NCBI GenBank assembly: GCA_009363875.1
Contig: CM018695.1
Coordinates: forward strand, 46,619,935 to 46,683,934
Direction: 5' to 3'
DNA length: 64,000 bases
DNA from: Mikania micrantha
Taxonomy: Eukaryota; Streptophyta; Magnoliopsida; Asterales; Asteraceae
Below are positions 45,075 through 57,500 of this stretch, piece by piece. The position numbers were made by a program, and so were the translations under genes. Each line of letters begins with the position of its first letter. Position 1 is the stretch's first letter. The notes under the pieces were generated by a model that was not told the origin of the DNA, searched no databases, and was given only the letters and a program-made list of their open reading frames with translations.

Positions 45075-45767
45075 TGTTGTGTGCTAAAAATTTGCCCGGA
45101 ATATTTTAGGATCACGGATATTTAAGGATATATTCATGACTAACCAATATCTCTATTTATTCCTAATCTTGTTTCCAGATTTCAAGAGATGACAGGTCGA
45201 CGGATTGCTTAGCAATAATCACGGAAGGAGCCAAAATGAGTTCCAACAGAATGGTCATGGATCGCGGCAATATAGATGATTCCACGCCATTATTTTGAAT
45301 GAGTCTCCCACGTATGGTAAGTGGCCGACATATTCGAAACGACTTTATGATCATTCTTTATAGTTTACTTGTACTTTCATTGTATAAATACAGAGGCAAT
45401 TGATCGATATAGTACACGAAATACTCTTGGCAACTACACGAGTCCACTAACACCTCTAGCATCGATCATATTGTGCTCTTTCATTGTATTTCGATCAATT
45501 TCATATTAATATATTAGGCAGAGTGACAATTGCCATCTTCCGAGGTTTTTATGCCAGCAATCCTAAAGGATTATGGGCTTTTCCTCACATAAATCTCGTG
45601 TGTTTGGCTATTTTTCTATTTTTTATTCTTGAATATCCCTAGGGATCCTCATGGATATTCTTATAACAATTCGCATATAATTGTTATTTTTGATTGTAAA
45701 ACACAATACCCGAATTTTCTAATTCAATTTTGCTAAAAGTTAAGCTTGTTAATTTTTACCCGAAACA
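45075..45767 (+). mobile_element. Tat-2 3' LTR
   Basis: 693 bp, tgttgtgtgctaaaaattt to ttaatttttacccgaaaca. A TATA-like tgtataaatacag is at about 45383-45395. It matches the split Tat-1 LTR (gcagagtgacaattgccatc, ggttttttatgccagcaatc-like phrases). The short minus-strand ORF inside is not a gene. Confidence 0.85.
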
Positions 45768-46664
45768 CATACTAAGAATTGTTTGTATTTGAAAATATTA
45801 TATAAACCTATGTTTGAGACTTTATGTTTGTATGATTGAGTGTTTATAAAACAATGATTGTTTCCCATGGGGTTAAACAAGTCCAATGATTTTTGCTCTA
45901 AACATCTTTATGGGATATCGTACTTGGATAGTACAATTAAAATGATTTTATTATTTATAAGGGGGATGTGATTTATGGGCATGACGAAAATGTTTTGACA
46001 CATATTTTGGTTGTGTGCCACGGGTTGAGACCAGTTGGATAATTAAAAAGTTTGATGATTATGATTTGGACATAGGTCCCAAATCATGTTTTGAAAACCT
46101 TTTGGGCACTACGATGCTGGGTTAAATAGGGGAAAATGTTTTATAAAGTAGTGATTTTGCAACTTGAGACAACAGCCCTAGCATATGTGTTAGTTATAGA
46201 GGTTAATTGATCATGTATTTGGCTGGCGACGACCGGGCCTGTAGAGGGTGAACGTGACCCTAGACAGTGGCTTGATATTACTATAGATGCAATATAAGGA
46301 CTACCATACTACAGATTTAGCATGTGGTAAGCATATCATGGACATGTCGAATTGGTATTTGGGTTCTGGTAACCCGGTTGTTGTTTTGAAACTTTTATGC
46401 ATAAAGTTTGCATTTTTAAGTTTACGGATTCCATATTAAACGTGTCATATAAATCTTTCTCAGTTGTGTTCTCTTAATTTATGTATGATTAAAACCTATA
46501 ACTCACCAGTGAAAACTGATCACTTTGAATATGCTTATTAGGTAAAGATAAGGTTTCGTGTAGCCTTGGTAAAGCCAAGGTGTGATGGCAAGAATAACAA
46601 GTTTTTCGCAATTTTGGAATATGTATATTGATGTAAATTTATATCGTGCTGGCATCTTGTGTTG
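45768..46664. mobile_element. Unclassified LTR-like fragment, left part
   Basis: No coding potential. It has LTR-like composition (phrases such as aacctataactcacc). It is interrupted at 46665 by the complete Tekay element and resumes at 58922. The opposite end (59290-59328) has a TGTCACGCCCTC...GAGGGTGTGACA terminus typical of gypsy LTRs. Confidence 0.5.
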
Positions 46665-49600
46665 TGTCACACCCCGGGCCGGCGGGAACGGATCGGGTTT
46701 TCCCGTCGGGCGGAAAGTTCCCGGGGCGCGATATCTTGAGTGATAATCGAAATGATCAGATTGTTTACAATGCACATGATAATTAAATGAGAAATGCTAA
46801 TATGACATGAAATAGAATTAAAAAGTTAAATTACATTGTTTCTCATAATTTAACTAAGTAAATCTAATCAAAAGAATCAATGAGTGCTTATCTTGTAACT
46901 GTACAAGATATACAAAAGATGATTCATTGTTTTGTCATTCCAAAAGTATGGTCACACAAAATGTAGCTAGGTCTTCTAAAAGTTCTCTAGCTATGTTCTT
47001 GAATATTGGTGACTAGACCTGTTTGTCACCTGAGAAAACATGCATTTAAGAAAAGTCAACACTAGGTTGGTGAGTTCATAAATTTAGTAATTGAAATCCT
47101 TGAATTATTCATGCACACAGTCACAATGTTATGCTTGTTACATGTAATACTCGATTCACCTGTTCCACCCAATGGTCCCTCCTTAGCTATATGTACAAAT
47201 AGGGTATCGCCTGATCAAGCATGCTTATATATAGGGCATACGAAAGGGTCAAGCCTAGACGCCATCCCACCACATGCTCAATCAAGTCCCACACTACTTG
47301 CGATACAACTAAAGATCTCCATTTCCCAATTGTCCAACATGTCCGATATGTATTCATCTGATATATCATATGTAGAATAATATTATAAGAGGGGATTAGT
47401 TATCAAACCGAAGTATTAATACATCCTCGATGTGTTCAGGAAATTAGATTAATTTAATCTGATCCTTGTTATTATTCTATCACTTGTGGGGTTAACGATT
47501 AATCACATTTAAATATTAAGAGTGTTAGTTAACCAATTGTTATTTGTTCTCAACTTGTAGCGCGTAGAGCCTAAAAGGAATCCATTGCAATCCTCACGTA
47601 ATCAGATTACAATGCATCCGATTTACCCCTACCGCCTTGTGTATCCGTAGGCCTCAACGAAATCTATTACTAGTAGTGTAACATGTGTATCCGTAGGCCT
47701 CAAGTGTCATTGATTTTTATTGCCCTATTAAGTTGTGAAAAGTTGAACCCATAATAGCTTCTAAGTATAAACTTAGACTTTTAACTATTTAAAACTCTAA
47801 TTGTTGTTCACTTGAAACAATCATTATTCTTTGTATTAACGTGAGTAATCCATTGCCATTTAAATCTTTAAACATCATAGAATATAACTAGTTACACAGT
47901 TGTAATTAACCATGAACCATTCTTAGAAAAATTTAGTGTTTTAAGTTGCTTAAGTTCCTTAGATCACAACCGTATCACCCTTGTGGTAATGGTTTCAAAA
48001 TTCCCCATGCATCTTAATCATGATTATTTGTTTAGTGTGTTAGGTTATTTCCTTAGCCTTGCGGGCCGAATCCCATCATATGGGTCGAATCAATTGTGAT
48101 TGGGCCTAATAAGCATGCCTTGGGCCGAACTAGATGATCGTGGGCCAATAGTATGTGTGTGGGCCAACTGTTGGGCCGAAAGGGTTTCCTGGGCCAACAC
48201 AGCCTTTTGGCCCGACTGAATGCTATTGGGCCGAGATAGGGATCATGGGCCGAATCACATGCTGTTGGTCCGACTGGTTATAATCGTGGGCTGCTGTGAG
48301 CACTCTGCTAATGGCCTTAGTCGAATGCCTAAAGTTCGAATGAAGAGGGGTGGCTACACTATACAGCCGACGGGAGCTTGTCTCGGCTGGTGCATGGCCG
48401 AATGGAGTATTCTGGTTGAATGAGGATGGGTGGGCCGAGAGAATGAAGGTGGAGAATGGGCAGTAGGTTGGCAAATGAGGAGGGTCGAATAGGATTCATG
48501 TGGCCGAAGGGAGTCATTCGATCGGTGGGTTTTGTTCGGCCGTGAGTCAATCGGCACTAGGCCATTCGACTTGGTCATTCGGCCCACTGTAGGCACTCGA
48601 TTCCCAGCAGGTTTCTTGAGTTCTAAGTGAGACCAATGAGGCTGTTCGGTGATGAGGTTGGGTAAGGACTGAGTTTCGAGAGGGTAGGGTTCGAAGTAGA
48701 AAGTGTAGAACCGGTTTTTTTGGTGGATGGTTAGAACAAAGGGTACAAAACCCAATTTTTCGTGATATTCAACCCTCATTACCTCGATTTCAGATGGTTT
48801 TGGGTCTAGATCGGTTGTACTTTCGTGTAGAGGAGATCAAGATCGTCGTTTGGGCTCAAGAATCACTCAATTTCGTTGAGAAATGAATGAGTTATGGGGT
48901 TTTGAAGTTCAAATTCTAGAAAGAGGAAGTGTGGCCGGATTAGGGTTTTTAGAGAGATAAAATGGGGGTGTTAAGTGAAGAAGATGGGTCTTTCAAGGTA
49001 TTTATACCCCGAGTGAGTTCGGTTTCGTTCTTGTTGCTCGTTACGCGTTTTCGTTGCGTTTCCGGAACGTAACGCGTGTTATTTACGTGTTTAAAATAAA
49101 ATGATTTATTTTAATTATTTTGATAAGTTTCAAAATTGTAAAAAATTAAAATGTTTTATTTTCATAAATTATTGTCGTCGGGTCGTATTTCGTTTTCGTT
49201 TCGTCGAAACGCATCACCTTCGCGCGTATTCGTTCGAATCGTCATTCGAAGGAACACGATGATGGTTTTCCTTTCCGACTTTTGTTTTCTACTTTTCAGT
49301 CATTTTTTCAGAACGTTAAACTCACAGATATGTTTGTGTGAATCGTCACCCACGCAGACACACTGTCAGTTCGCTATTCTGAAATAACACTGTTATTTTG
49401 TTTAAATTGTGTTTCCTCACTGTCGGACTCAACTGAACTTCCTGTTTTCACATTGTTTTAGTTCTGATTTTTCGGTCATCTGATTCCTGTCATCTGTGGA
49501 TATCAGATCGCAACCGACTTGTTCTTATTATTTACTTGAACACTGTTGTTTCTCTTATTTTGTTGTATTATATGTACTTAGGTTTTCACCTAAATACTAA

Positions 49601-49788
49601 CAACTATTGTTTATCGTGAGTGTTGTACTTATAGTATTTAAGTTTACACATAAATACATACAATTGTTTCTTGTATTTTGAATTTTGTTAATACAAACAT
49701 TGTTCACGCACATGTATTTACACACAGTAAATATTGAAAGTACACATACTGTACGGACTTGCCGGCCGATCAGGTACTAGTTGTCACA
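46665..49788 (-). repeat. Tekay 3' LTR (shortened by an internal deletion)
   Basis: 3124 bp, tgtcacacc...ctagttgtcaca. It lacks about 1.2 kb present in the other LTR (about 55590-56825), with a repeated gtgtatccgtaggcctca at the junction near 47690. The minus-strand TATA region is ggggtataaatacc at about 49000-49013. Plus-strand gggccgaa/gggccaa repeats lie at 48060-48270 and cgaatg/cattcg units at 48320-48600. Confidence 0.93.
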
Positions 49789-49799
49789 GTCTCCCCTTG
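49789..49799 (-). promoter_or_regulatory. Tekay polypurine tract
   Basis: The minus strand reads acaaggggagac immediately before the 3' LTR start (tgtgacaac). Confidence 0.8.
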
Positions 49800-49822
49800 T
49801 GTAAGAAATTTCGTTCCGAAAT

Positions 49823-50611
49823 TTAAGCAAAAAAGTCGGGCTTTACTTCTCGAACAGGTGGGGATACTTTGTCTTCATGTTGTCCTCGCGCTACCAGGTA
49901 AATTCGTTTCAGTCTCTTGACTTCACGTTCCATAATCTCTACAGGTTCTTCAACAAAATGTAACTGCTCATCAACTTGTATTTCTTCCAATGGTATGATC
50001 AGTGTTTCATCTGCTAAGCACCTCTTAAGATTTGATACATGAAACACATCGTGTACTCCGCTGAACTCATCAGGGAGTTTGAGTCTGTATGCCACAGGAC
50101 CTATGCGTTGAGTTATCTCAAACGGTCCGACATACCTAGGTGCTAATTTGCCTTTAGCCCCAAAACGAACTACGCCTTTCCATGGGGACACTTTCAACAT
50201 GACCCGGTCACCCACATCGAATTCCAAAGGCTTGCGCCGTTTGTCGGCGTAACTCTTTTGGCGGCTACGTGTTGCTTGTAATCGTTGTTGTATCTGGGCT
50301 ATCTTATCAGTAGTTTCCTGAATAAGTTCAGGCCCAGTGATTCTGCTGTTTCCCACTTCGGTCCAACAAATTGGAGACCGACATTTTCTACCATATAGTG
50401 CTTCAAAAGGAGCACATCCGATGCTGTTGTGGTAGCTATTGTTGTAGGAGAACTCAATGAGTGGTAAATGTGTATCCCAACTTCCACCGAAGTCCAGGAT
50501 GCATGTCCTCAATATATCCTCTAGGGTTTGAATGGTGTGTTCGCTTTGTCCATCCGTTTGTGGATGATAAGCGGTGCTCAATTTAATACTTGTCCCTAAG
50601 GATTGTTGCAA
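49823..50611 (-). pseudogene. Tekay integrase C-terminus and broken chromodomain
   Basis: Continues the integrase core with YHPQTDGQSEHTIQTLED (catalytic Glu) through the GPY region (VSPWKGVVRFGAKGKLAPRYVGPFEI, GVHDVFHVSNLKRCL). It enters a chromodomain at FVEEPVEIMEREVKRLKR, but the middle of that domain is missing. The frame jumps to IYLVARGQHEDKV, where another frame reads REDNMKTKYPHLFEK, the expected chromodomain end. An internal deletion of some tens of bp with frame change has therefore removed the core that binds methylated histone H3. A TAG upstream of 50611 (SRF*QSLQ, probably from TGG) separates it from the rest of integrase. Confidence 0.88.
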
Positions 50612-50617
50612 TGATTG

Positions 50618-51577
50618 CTAGAACCGCGAAGTAAATCGACTGTCCCGGTCTGAAATAATAGACAATGGCACTTCGTGCCTCACTACTATCTCATCAATGT
50701 ATAGTCTCGCTAGTTTCTCCATCTTGTATGTCTCTCTGATTGGCAAGAAGTGTGCGGACTTGGTCAATCGATCAATGATGACCCAAATAGAATCGTGTCC
50801 GCTGGAAGTGCGGGGTAGCTTGGTAATGAAGTCCAAAGCTATTTGTTCCCACTTCCATTGTGGTATCTCAGGTTGTTCCAGCAAACCCGAAGGTTTTTGG
50901 TGTTCAGCTTTGACTTTGGCACATGTGATGCATTTGCCAACATAATTGGCAACATCTTTCTTCATACCCGGCCACCAATAAAATGCCCTAAGATCATGGT
51001 ACATCTTATCGGCACCAGGATGAACTGAATAACGTGTCTTGTGTGCCTCGTCAAATATGAGTGTTCGGAGTTCATCTACTGCTGGAATCCAAACACGATC
51101 CAAATAATAGATAACTCCGTCTTGTTTTGTCACAAAATGTTTCTCTGCTCCACAGTCAAGCTCTTGTTTCAAATTGTCTCTTGTCACTGCTTCTTGTTGG
51201 GCTCGAATGATTTGATCTTTCAAACTTGTTTGCACAGTCATTCCCATTGCTCGAACGCACAAGGGTTTGACTCTTTCCTTCCGGCTCAAAGCATCTACGA
51301 CAACATTTTCTTTGCCCGGATGGTATTTGATCACACAATCGTAATCGTTCAGGAGCTCAACCCATCGTCTCTGTCTCATGTTAAGCTCTTTCTGATCAAA
51401 AATGTGTTGTAGGCTCTTGTGATCTGTGAAGATAGTGCATTTGGTACCATACAGGTAGTGTCTCCAAATCTTTAAAGCAAAGACAACAGCTCCCAGTTCT
51501 AAGTCATGTGTCGTATAATTCTTCTCGTGTATCTTCAGCTGTCTTGAGGCATAAGCAATGACTTTGTCTCGTTGCAT
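50618..51577 (-). pseudogene. Tekay RNase H and integrase N-terminal half
   Basis: RNase H (KVIAYASRQLKIHEKNYTTHD, FTDHKSLQHIFDQKELNMRQ, YHPGKENVVVDALSR) is followed by the integrase zinc module (HPGADKMYHDLRAFYWWPGM, CITCAKVK) and the catalytic core with Asp in IALDFITKLP and Asp in ISDRDSRF. It is flanked by in-frame TAG codons at 51596 (DASH*GLG) and 50615 (SRF*). Catalytic residues are in place. Confidence 0.92.
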
Positions 51578-51595
51578 TAAAACACATCCGAGTCC

Positions 51596-52357
51596 CTAAT
51601 GGGAAGCATCACAATAAACCAAAAGGTCATCATTGCCTTCTGGGAGTGTTAATATTGGAGCATTGCACAATCTTTGTTTTTGTGTCTCGAATGCCTCCTC
51701 TTGTTTATGTGTCCTCACAAAAGGTTCAGACTTCTGTGTGAGCTTGGTGAGAGGCAAGGCTATCTTGGAGAAATTCGAAATGAATCTCCTGTAATAACCT
51801 GCCAAACCCAGGAATGATCTGATCTCGATCGGTGTTGTAGGCACATCCCATTTCTTGATTGCTTCAATCTTGGCAGGATCCACATGAATACCATTACTGT
51901 TAATCACGTGACCTAAAAACTGAACTTCTCTTAACCAGAATTCACACTTGGAGAATTTGGCGTAGAGTCGTTCTTCCTTCAGAAGTTCCAAAACTGTTTT
52001 GAGATGCTGCTCGTGTTCCTTCTCGTTCTTTGAATAAATAAGTATATCATCAATAAAGACGATAACAAACTGATCTAAGTACGGCTTGCACACCCGGTTC
52101 ATCAAATCCATGAACACTGCCGGTGTGTTCGTCAATCCAAATGGCATCACCATGAACTCGTAGTGACCATATCGGGTACGAAAGGCCGTCTTTGGTATGT
52201 CTTCCTCTTGTATCCGGAGCTGATGATAACCTAATCTCAGGTCTATCTTTGAGAAGTACTGAGCTCCTTGCAATTGATCAAACAAATCATCAATCCTCGG
52301 TAGCGGGTATCGATTCTTGATGGTGAGTTTGTTGAGCTCTCTGTAATCAATGCACAT
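51596..52357 (-). pseudogene. Tekay reverse transcriptase core
   Basis: MCIDYRELNKLTIKNRYPLP, IDLRLGYHQLRI, FGLTNTPAVFMDLMNRV and catalytic FVIVFIDDILIYSKN are all present, then thumb/connection (FLGHVINSNGIHVDPAK, FLGLAGYYRRFI). Same frame as the neighbouring fragments. An upstream TGA at 52421 (KGFI*SSFSPWGAPV, probably from CGA) interrupts translation. Confidence 0.93.
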
Positions 52358-52420
52358 CCTGAAAGATCCGTCCTTCTTTTTAACAAATAGAACTGGAGCT
52401 CCCCACGGGGAAAAGCTCGA

Positions 52421-53110
52421 TCAGATGAATCCCTTGTCAAGTAACTCTTGTAGTTGATTGGACAACTCCTGCATTTCTGATGGTGCGAGTCTGTAAGGAG
52501 ACTTAGCTACATGAGTCGCTCCCGGAATCAAATCAATTAGAAACTGCACCGATCTCTTGGGTGGCAGTCCTGGTAAATCATCCGGAAACACGTCTGCATA
52601 GTCTTTCACAACTGGTACGTCTTGAATCTTGATTGCTTTCTTGTCTTTTTCTACCATGTGAGCTAGAAATGACATGCATTGTTTTCTGAGATGTCTGCGA
52701 GCCTTCATACACGATATTATTTTGACACTGCGTTTCGCTTGATCTCCATGAATTTCCAAGACCTAATTGTTCTCCACTGGAATACGTAGTAGCTTTTCGG
52801 AACAGATGAACTCTACTCTGTTAAGAGATAGCCAATCCATTCCGACGATGATATCGAAACTGCCCAGCTCCATCGGTATCAAATCGATGGAAAATGTATG
52901 ATCGCCAAGTGTTAGTGGGCAATTCCTAAGTACTGTGTCAACTGTAATCTGTTTGCCGTTAGCTATTTCAATAGTATAAGGGGAGTCTAATGATTCCTCA
53001 GCATGATTAAGATGGCTAGCAAAATCGAATGAGATAAAACTCTGATCCGCACCAGTGTCAAATAATATGGATGCATAAAACTCAGATAGGAGAAATGTAC
53101 CCGTGATCAC
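52421..53110 (-). pseudogene. Tekay protease and RT N-terminus
   Basis: The aspartic protease has ILFDTGADQSFIS with the catalytic DTGA, then IVGMDWLSLNRVEF. A TAG at 52760-52762 (VENN*VLEIHG) interrupts the frame. The following LPGLPPKRSVQFLIDLIPGA and PYRLAPSEMQELSNQLQELL are the start of the RT domain. Confidence 0.9.
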
Positions 53111-54415
53111 ATTCGGGTCCTGTCTAGCAGTAGCTGCTCCAATCTGAAAGGCTCTACCTCGTGCTGCTGGAGCCCGTTGTTAGTTTCTCTTAGGACAATC
53201 CCGAGAGAAGTGACCAGGTTCGCCACAGTTGTAGCAGGACCTGTTATCAGCGGCAGCAGTAGTAGCTGCATTGTTATTTATGTTTGGAGCTCCCGTGCTC
53301 CTGCAGCGGTTGGCCTAGTGACCAAACTTTCCACAGTTTGTTCATCGCTTGCACTGAGTGTTTGGTTCGTGATGATACTGGCATGAATTGCACAAAGGTG
53401 CAGTGACAATATAGGGCTTTCTGATCTGTAGTGGTGGTCGTTGGTTGACCATCGGTGTCTGGGTGGTCGTAGCAAAGTTTCTGACCACTTTTTGTTTCTT
53501 AGTCGGCCTCTTATCCGGCTTCCTTGAACTCCCATCCTTGGCTGAGTCAGTTTCCTTCTTGAGTGCCCCGGAGGCAACCATCACGTCTGTCAAAGTTGCT
53601 GACAACGTAACCGCTGACTCCATGGTAGTGGGATGGGCAGAAATTACATGCCCTTGCATACATGCAGGTAGTCCACCGACATACCTCTCAATCCTTTTCT
53701 CCAGAGTAGGCACCACGTCCGGTGTCAATGTAGCTAACTCGTGAAAGCGGGTGGTGTAGGCCAGATGCCCAGCACCGATCATAACCAGATTGAGCAATTC
53801 TGTCTCAATCTTTTTCACTTCATTTCTTGGGCAAAACTCTGCTCGCAGTATAGCCTTGAAGTCATCCCAACGCATGGACAAAGCCTCATCTCTGCCCCTG
53901 GTTTGAAGTTGAGCATTCCACCATGTCAATGCTCTCTTGTTGAAAGATCCTGCAGCATATCTGACTTTGTGCTGATTAGGACAGCCACTGATATCTAGGG
54001 TTGTTTCCATCTTCTCGATCCACTGGATCAATCCGATGGCCACTTCACTGCCACTGAAAGTTGGTGGCTTGCATCCTACAAAGTTTTTGTAGGAATAGTT
54101 CTGATGAAGCCTGGTATTACCACTGCCATCTCCAGATGAGTTGGCAATGTGGTTGATGTTGTTATTGTTGATCCGGTTCATCATCTCAGGGATCACATCC
54201 CTTAGTTGATTGGTCAGTAGAGTTGCCAATGCGATAGTAGCAGGATCCAACTGATGAACAAGCGGTGGCGGAGGAGGAGGTGGAACATGTGGAGAAGGAG
54301 GTGGTGATTGTGCCGGTGACTGTACTAGTGATGGTGTAGATGACTGTGGAGCTGAACTCTGTGGAGGTGGTACGACAGAAGAAGGTTTCTTCGGCGGCAT
54401 TCTGATCATAACCAA
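53111..54415 (-). pseudogene. Tekay gag
   Basis: Gag of about 357 codons to a TGA at 53342: Pro/Ser-rich start (MPPKKPSSVVPPPQ), gag domain (FVGCKPPTFSGSEVAIGLIQ, TWWNAQLQTRGRDEALSMRW, FCPRNEVKKIETELLNL, GLPACMQGHVISAHPTTM) and a basic stretch (RKPDKRPTKKQKV). The frame continues past the stop: one knuckle has lost its first Cys to the TGA and has a TAG after GKFGH, while the next knuckle CYNCGEPGHFSRDC is intact. A TAA follows (KRN*QRAP). The ATG at about 54400 (MPPKK) is the likelier start than the one five codons upstream. Confidence 0.9.
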
Positions 54416-54559
54416 TAAAGTTATCGGTTAGTGTAGTGATCAGATGCAAAAGGCACATGCAAATAGAATCCTATGTCATATGATATCTACATGAGGTCCC
54501 TAGGTTATAGTCTAGGTCAAACCGTTAAAGTATCATGACCTATATTTCTCTATAAACCT

Positions 54560-54572
54560 GGCTCTGATACCA
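54560..54572 (-). promoter_or_regulatory. Tekay primer-binding site (tRNA iMet)
   Basis: The minus strand reads TGGTATCAGAGCC, complementary to initiator Met tRNA, 3 nt from the 5' LTR edge at 54576. Confidence 0.92.
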
Positions 54573-54575
54573 ATC

Positions 54576-57500
54576 TGTCACACCCTGGGCCGACGGGAAC
54601 GGATCGGGTTTTCCCGTCGGGCGGAAAGTTCCCAGGGCGCGATATCTTGAGTGATAATCGAAATGATCAGATTGTTTACATAGCACATGATAATTAAATG
54701 AGAAATGTTAATATGACATGAAATAGAATTACAAAGTTAAATTACATTGTTTTTCATAATTTAACTAAGTAAATCTAATCAAAAGAATCAATGAGTTTCT
54801 ATCTTGTAACTGTACAAGATATACAAAAGATGATTCATTGTTTTGTCACTCCCAAAGTATGGTCACACAAAATATAGCTAGGTCTTCTAAAAGTCCTCTG
54901 GCTATGTTCTTGAATATTGTTGACTAGACCTGTTTGTCACCTGAGAAAACATGCATTTAAGAAAAGTCAACACTAGGTTGGTGAGTTCATAAATTTAGTA
55001 ATTGAAATCCTTGAATTATGCATGCACACAGTCACAATGTAATGCTTGTTACATGTAATACTTGATTCACCTGTTCCACCCAATGGTCCCTCCTTAGCTA
55101 TATGTACAAATAGGGTATCGCCTGATCAAGCATGCTTATATATAGGGCATACGAAAGGGTCAAGCCCACACGCCATCCCACCACATGCTCAATCAAGTCC
55201 CACACTACTTGCGATACAACTAAAGATCTCCATTTCCCAATTGTCCAAGATGTCCGATATGTATTCATCTGATATATCATATGTAGAATAATATTATAAG
55301 AGGGGATTAGTTATCAAACCGAAGTATTGATACACCCTCGATGTGTTTAGGAAATTAGATTAATTTAATCTAATCCTTGTTATTATTCTATCACTTGTGG
55401 GGTTAACGATTAATCACTTTTAAATATTAAGAGTGTTAGTTAACCAATTGTTATTTGTTCTCAACTTGTAGCGCGTAGAGCCTAAAAGGAATCCATTGCA
55501 ATCCTCACGTAATCAGATTACAATGCATCCGATTTACCCCTACCGCCTTGTGTATCCGTAGGCCTCAACGAAATCTATTACTAGTAGTGTAATATGAGAG
55601 AAGATCAATTTCTCAATCTACTAGTCAATAGGATCCCGCTGGATTAATTACAATTTCACTGCAGATTAATATCACCATGTGTCACTTTCCAGACCCTGAC
55701 TTGAAGTCGCCCTGTCACCGGTCATACGTTACCGGCCAATGATTGAGTACGATCAACATACTAGCCCTACAAGCTAGAGGTTTGTCAGACCTATGGTACC
55801 ACTATGCTATCGTCGGTTTAGTCACGTCAAATTAACTGGTCAGCGAATTATGAAGGGGCTTACATGATCAACTTGTACAAATGGCACATGATTGAAATGA
55901 TATAATACAACAGGTCAATAGTAATTAATTGTAATTGTGTCCATCTGTGTGTTATTTGTTCCCATTGTTATTAACAAGGTTAAATAAGAACTTGTCTTAT
56001 TACATTATGTTAATTATTGTGTGAATGATGTTGTTATAATGAAGTTATGTTATCATGATTATCATTCCTGGTGATTCCATGTAATCACCATGTCATCACT
56101 AAGCTGTGATAAGAACTAGTCTCATTACACTTAGTGGACTCAGGTGGTGGATGATTCTCGTTCCATGTTATACTGTAATATGTATTGAGTTGTAAAGCTA
56201 AGTGTTATAAGGATTTTTCCTATTACACTTACTTAACTCTGGTGTTGAATGATGTTAAGAAGATGTGTTATCTTCACATCATTCTTGTATTTTGTTCTTG
56301 TCATCATGTTTATCTATGATTATCTCCATGTTCATACTTGTAAGAATAACTAAATGTTATAAGATAAAATCTTGCAACTATGTTATTCTATTGAGTCGAT
56401 GAATTATGAATTTATATTATCATATTCATCTTGATTGTTTATGTCTTATCATGATCACACAAGCATGCATACAATGATAGATGATAATAAGCAATTCAAT
56501 ATTATCTAAATCAAAGTATAAGCAATATGTAAAGCATAAAACTTTTAAGTCAATAAAAGTTAAGCATGTTTCTCAGCCCCGAAAATTTAAAATCAGTTAT
56601 GATTAAAGAAAAGGGGCATATGAACTCACCTTGTAGTGGTTGTAGTTGACTTAGCCTAAAACAAGAAATGCACGCGCTCTTTGTTGTACTTGTTGTATTC
56701 ACGATCCTGTATTGATTTCACGTTGTTTGAAACTTATAAGTATGAGTTGAAGGAATTCGTGCGCGTGTATGTGTTAGCCCAACAATTGGCTAACACTTGT
56801 GGGTTTCGGTAGTCATTCGGCCCTTGCCTCAAGTGTCATAGATTGTTATTGCCCTATTAAGTTGTGAAAAGTTGAACCCATAATAGCTTCTAAGTATAAA
56901 CTTAGACTTTTAACTATTTAAAACTCTAATTGTTGTTCACTTGAAACAATCATTATTCTTTGTATTAACGTGAGTAATCCATTGCCATTAAATCTTTAAA
57001 CATCATAGAATATAACTAGTTACATAGTCGTAATTAACCATGAACCATTCTTAGAAAAATTTAGTGTTTTAAGTTGCTTAAGTTCCTCAGATCACAACCG
57101 TATCCCCCCTTGTGGTAATGGTTTCAAAATTCCCCATGCATCTTAATCATGATTATTTGTTTAGTGTGTTAGGTTATTTCCTTAGCCTTGCGGGCCGAAT
57201 CCCATCATATGGGTCGAAGCAATTGTGATTGGGCCTAATAAGCATGCCTTGGGCCGAACTAGATGATCGTGGGCCAATAGTATGTGTGTGGGCCAACTGT
57301 TGGGCCGAAAGGGTTTCCTGGGCCAACACAGCCTTTTGGCCCGACTGAATGCTATCGGGCCGAGATAGGGATCATGGGCCGAATCACATGCTGTTGGTCC
57401 GACTGGTTATAATCGTGGGATGCTGTGAGCACTCTGCTAATGGCCTTGGTCGAATGGCTAATGGTCGAATGAAGAGGGGTGGCTACATTATACGGCCGAC

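Noticed and set aside
47111..47380. Small ORF repeated at 55046-55291, apparently conserved protein
   Set aside because: Conservation is due to the two LTRs of one element; the frame has no coding character.
48220..48779. ORFs in both strands with a duplicate at 57349-57768
   Set aside because: Also LTR sequence, duplicated because it is in both LTRs of the Tekay element.
51041..51412. Plus-strand ORF of 123 codons
   Set aside because: Antisense shadow of the Tekay RNase H-integrase frame.
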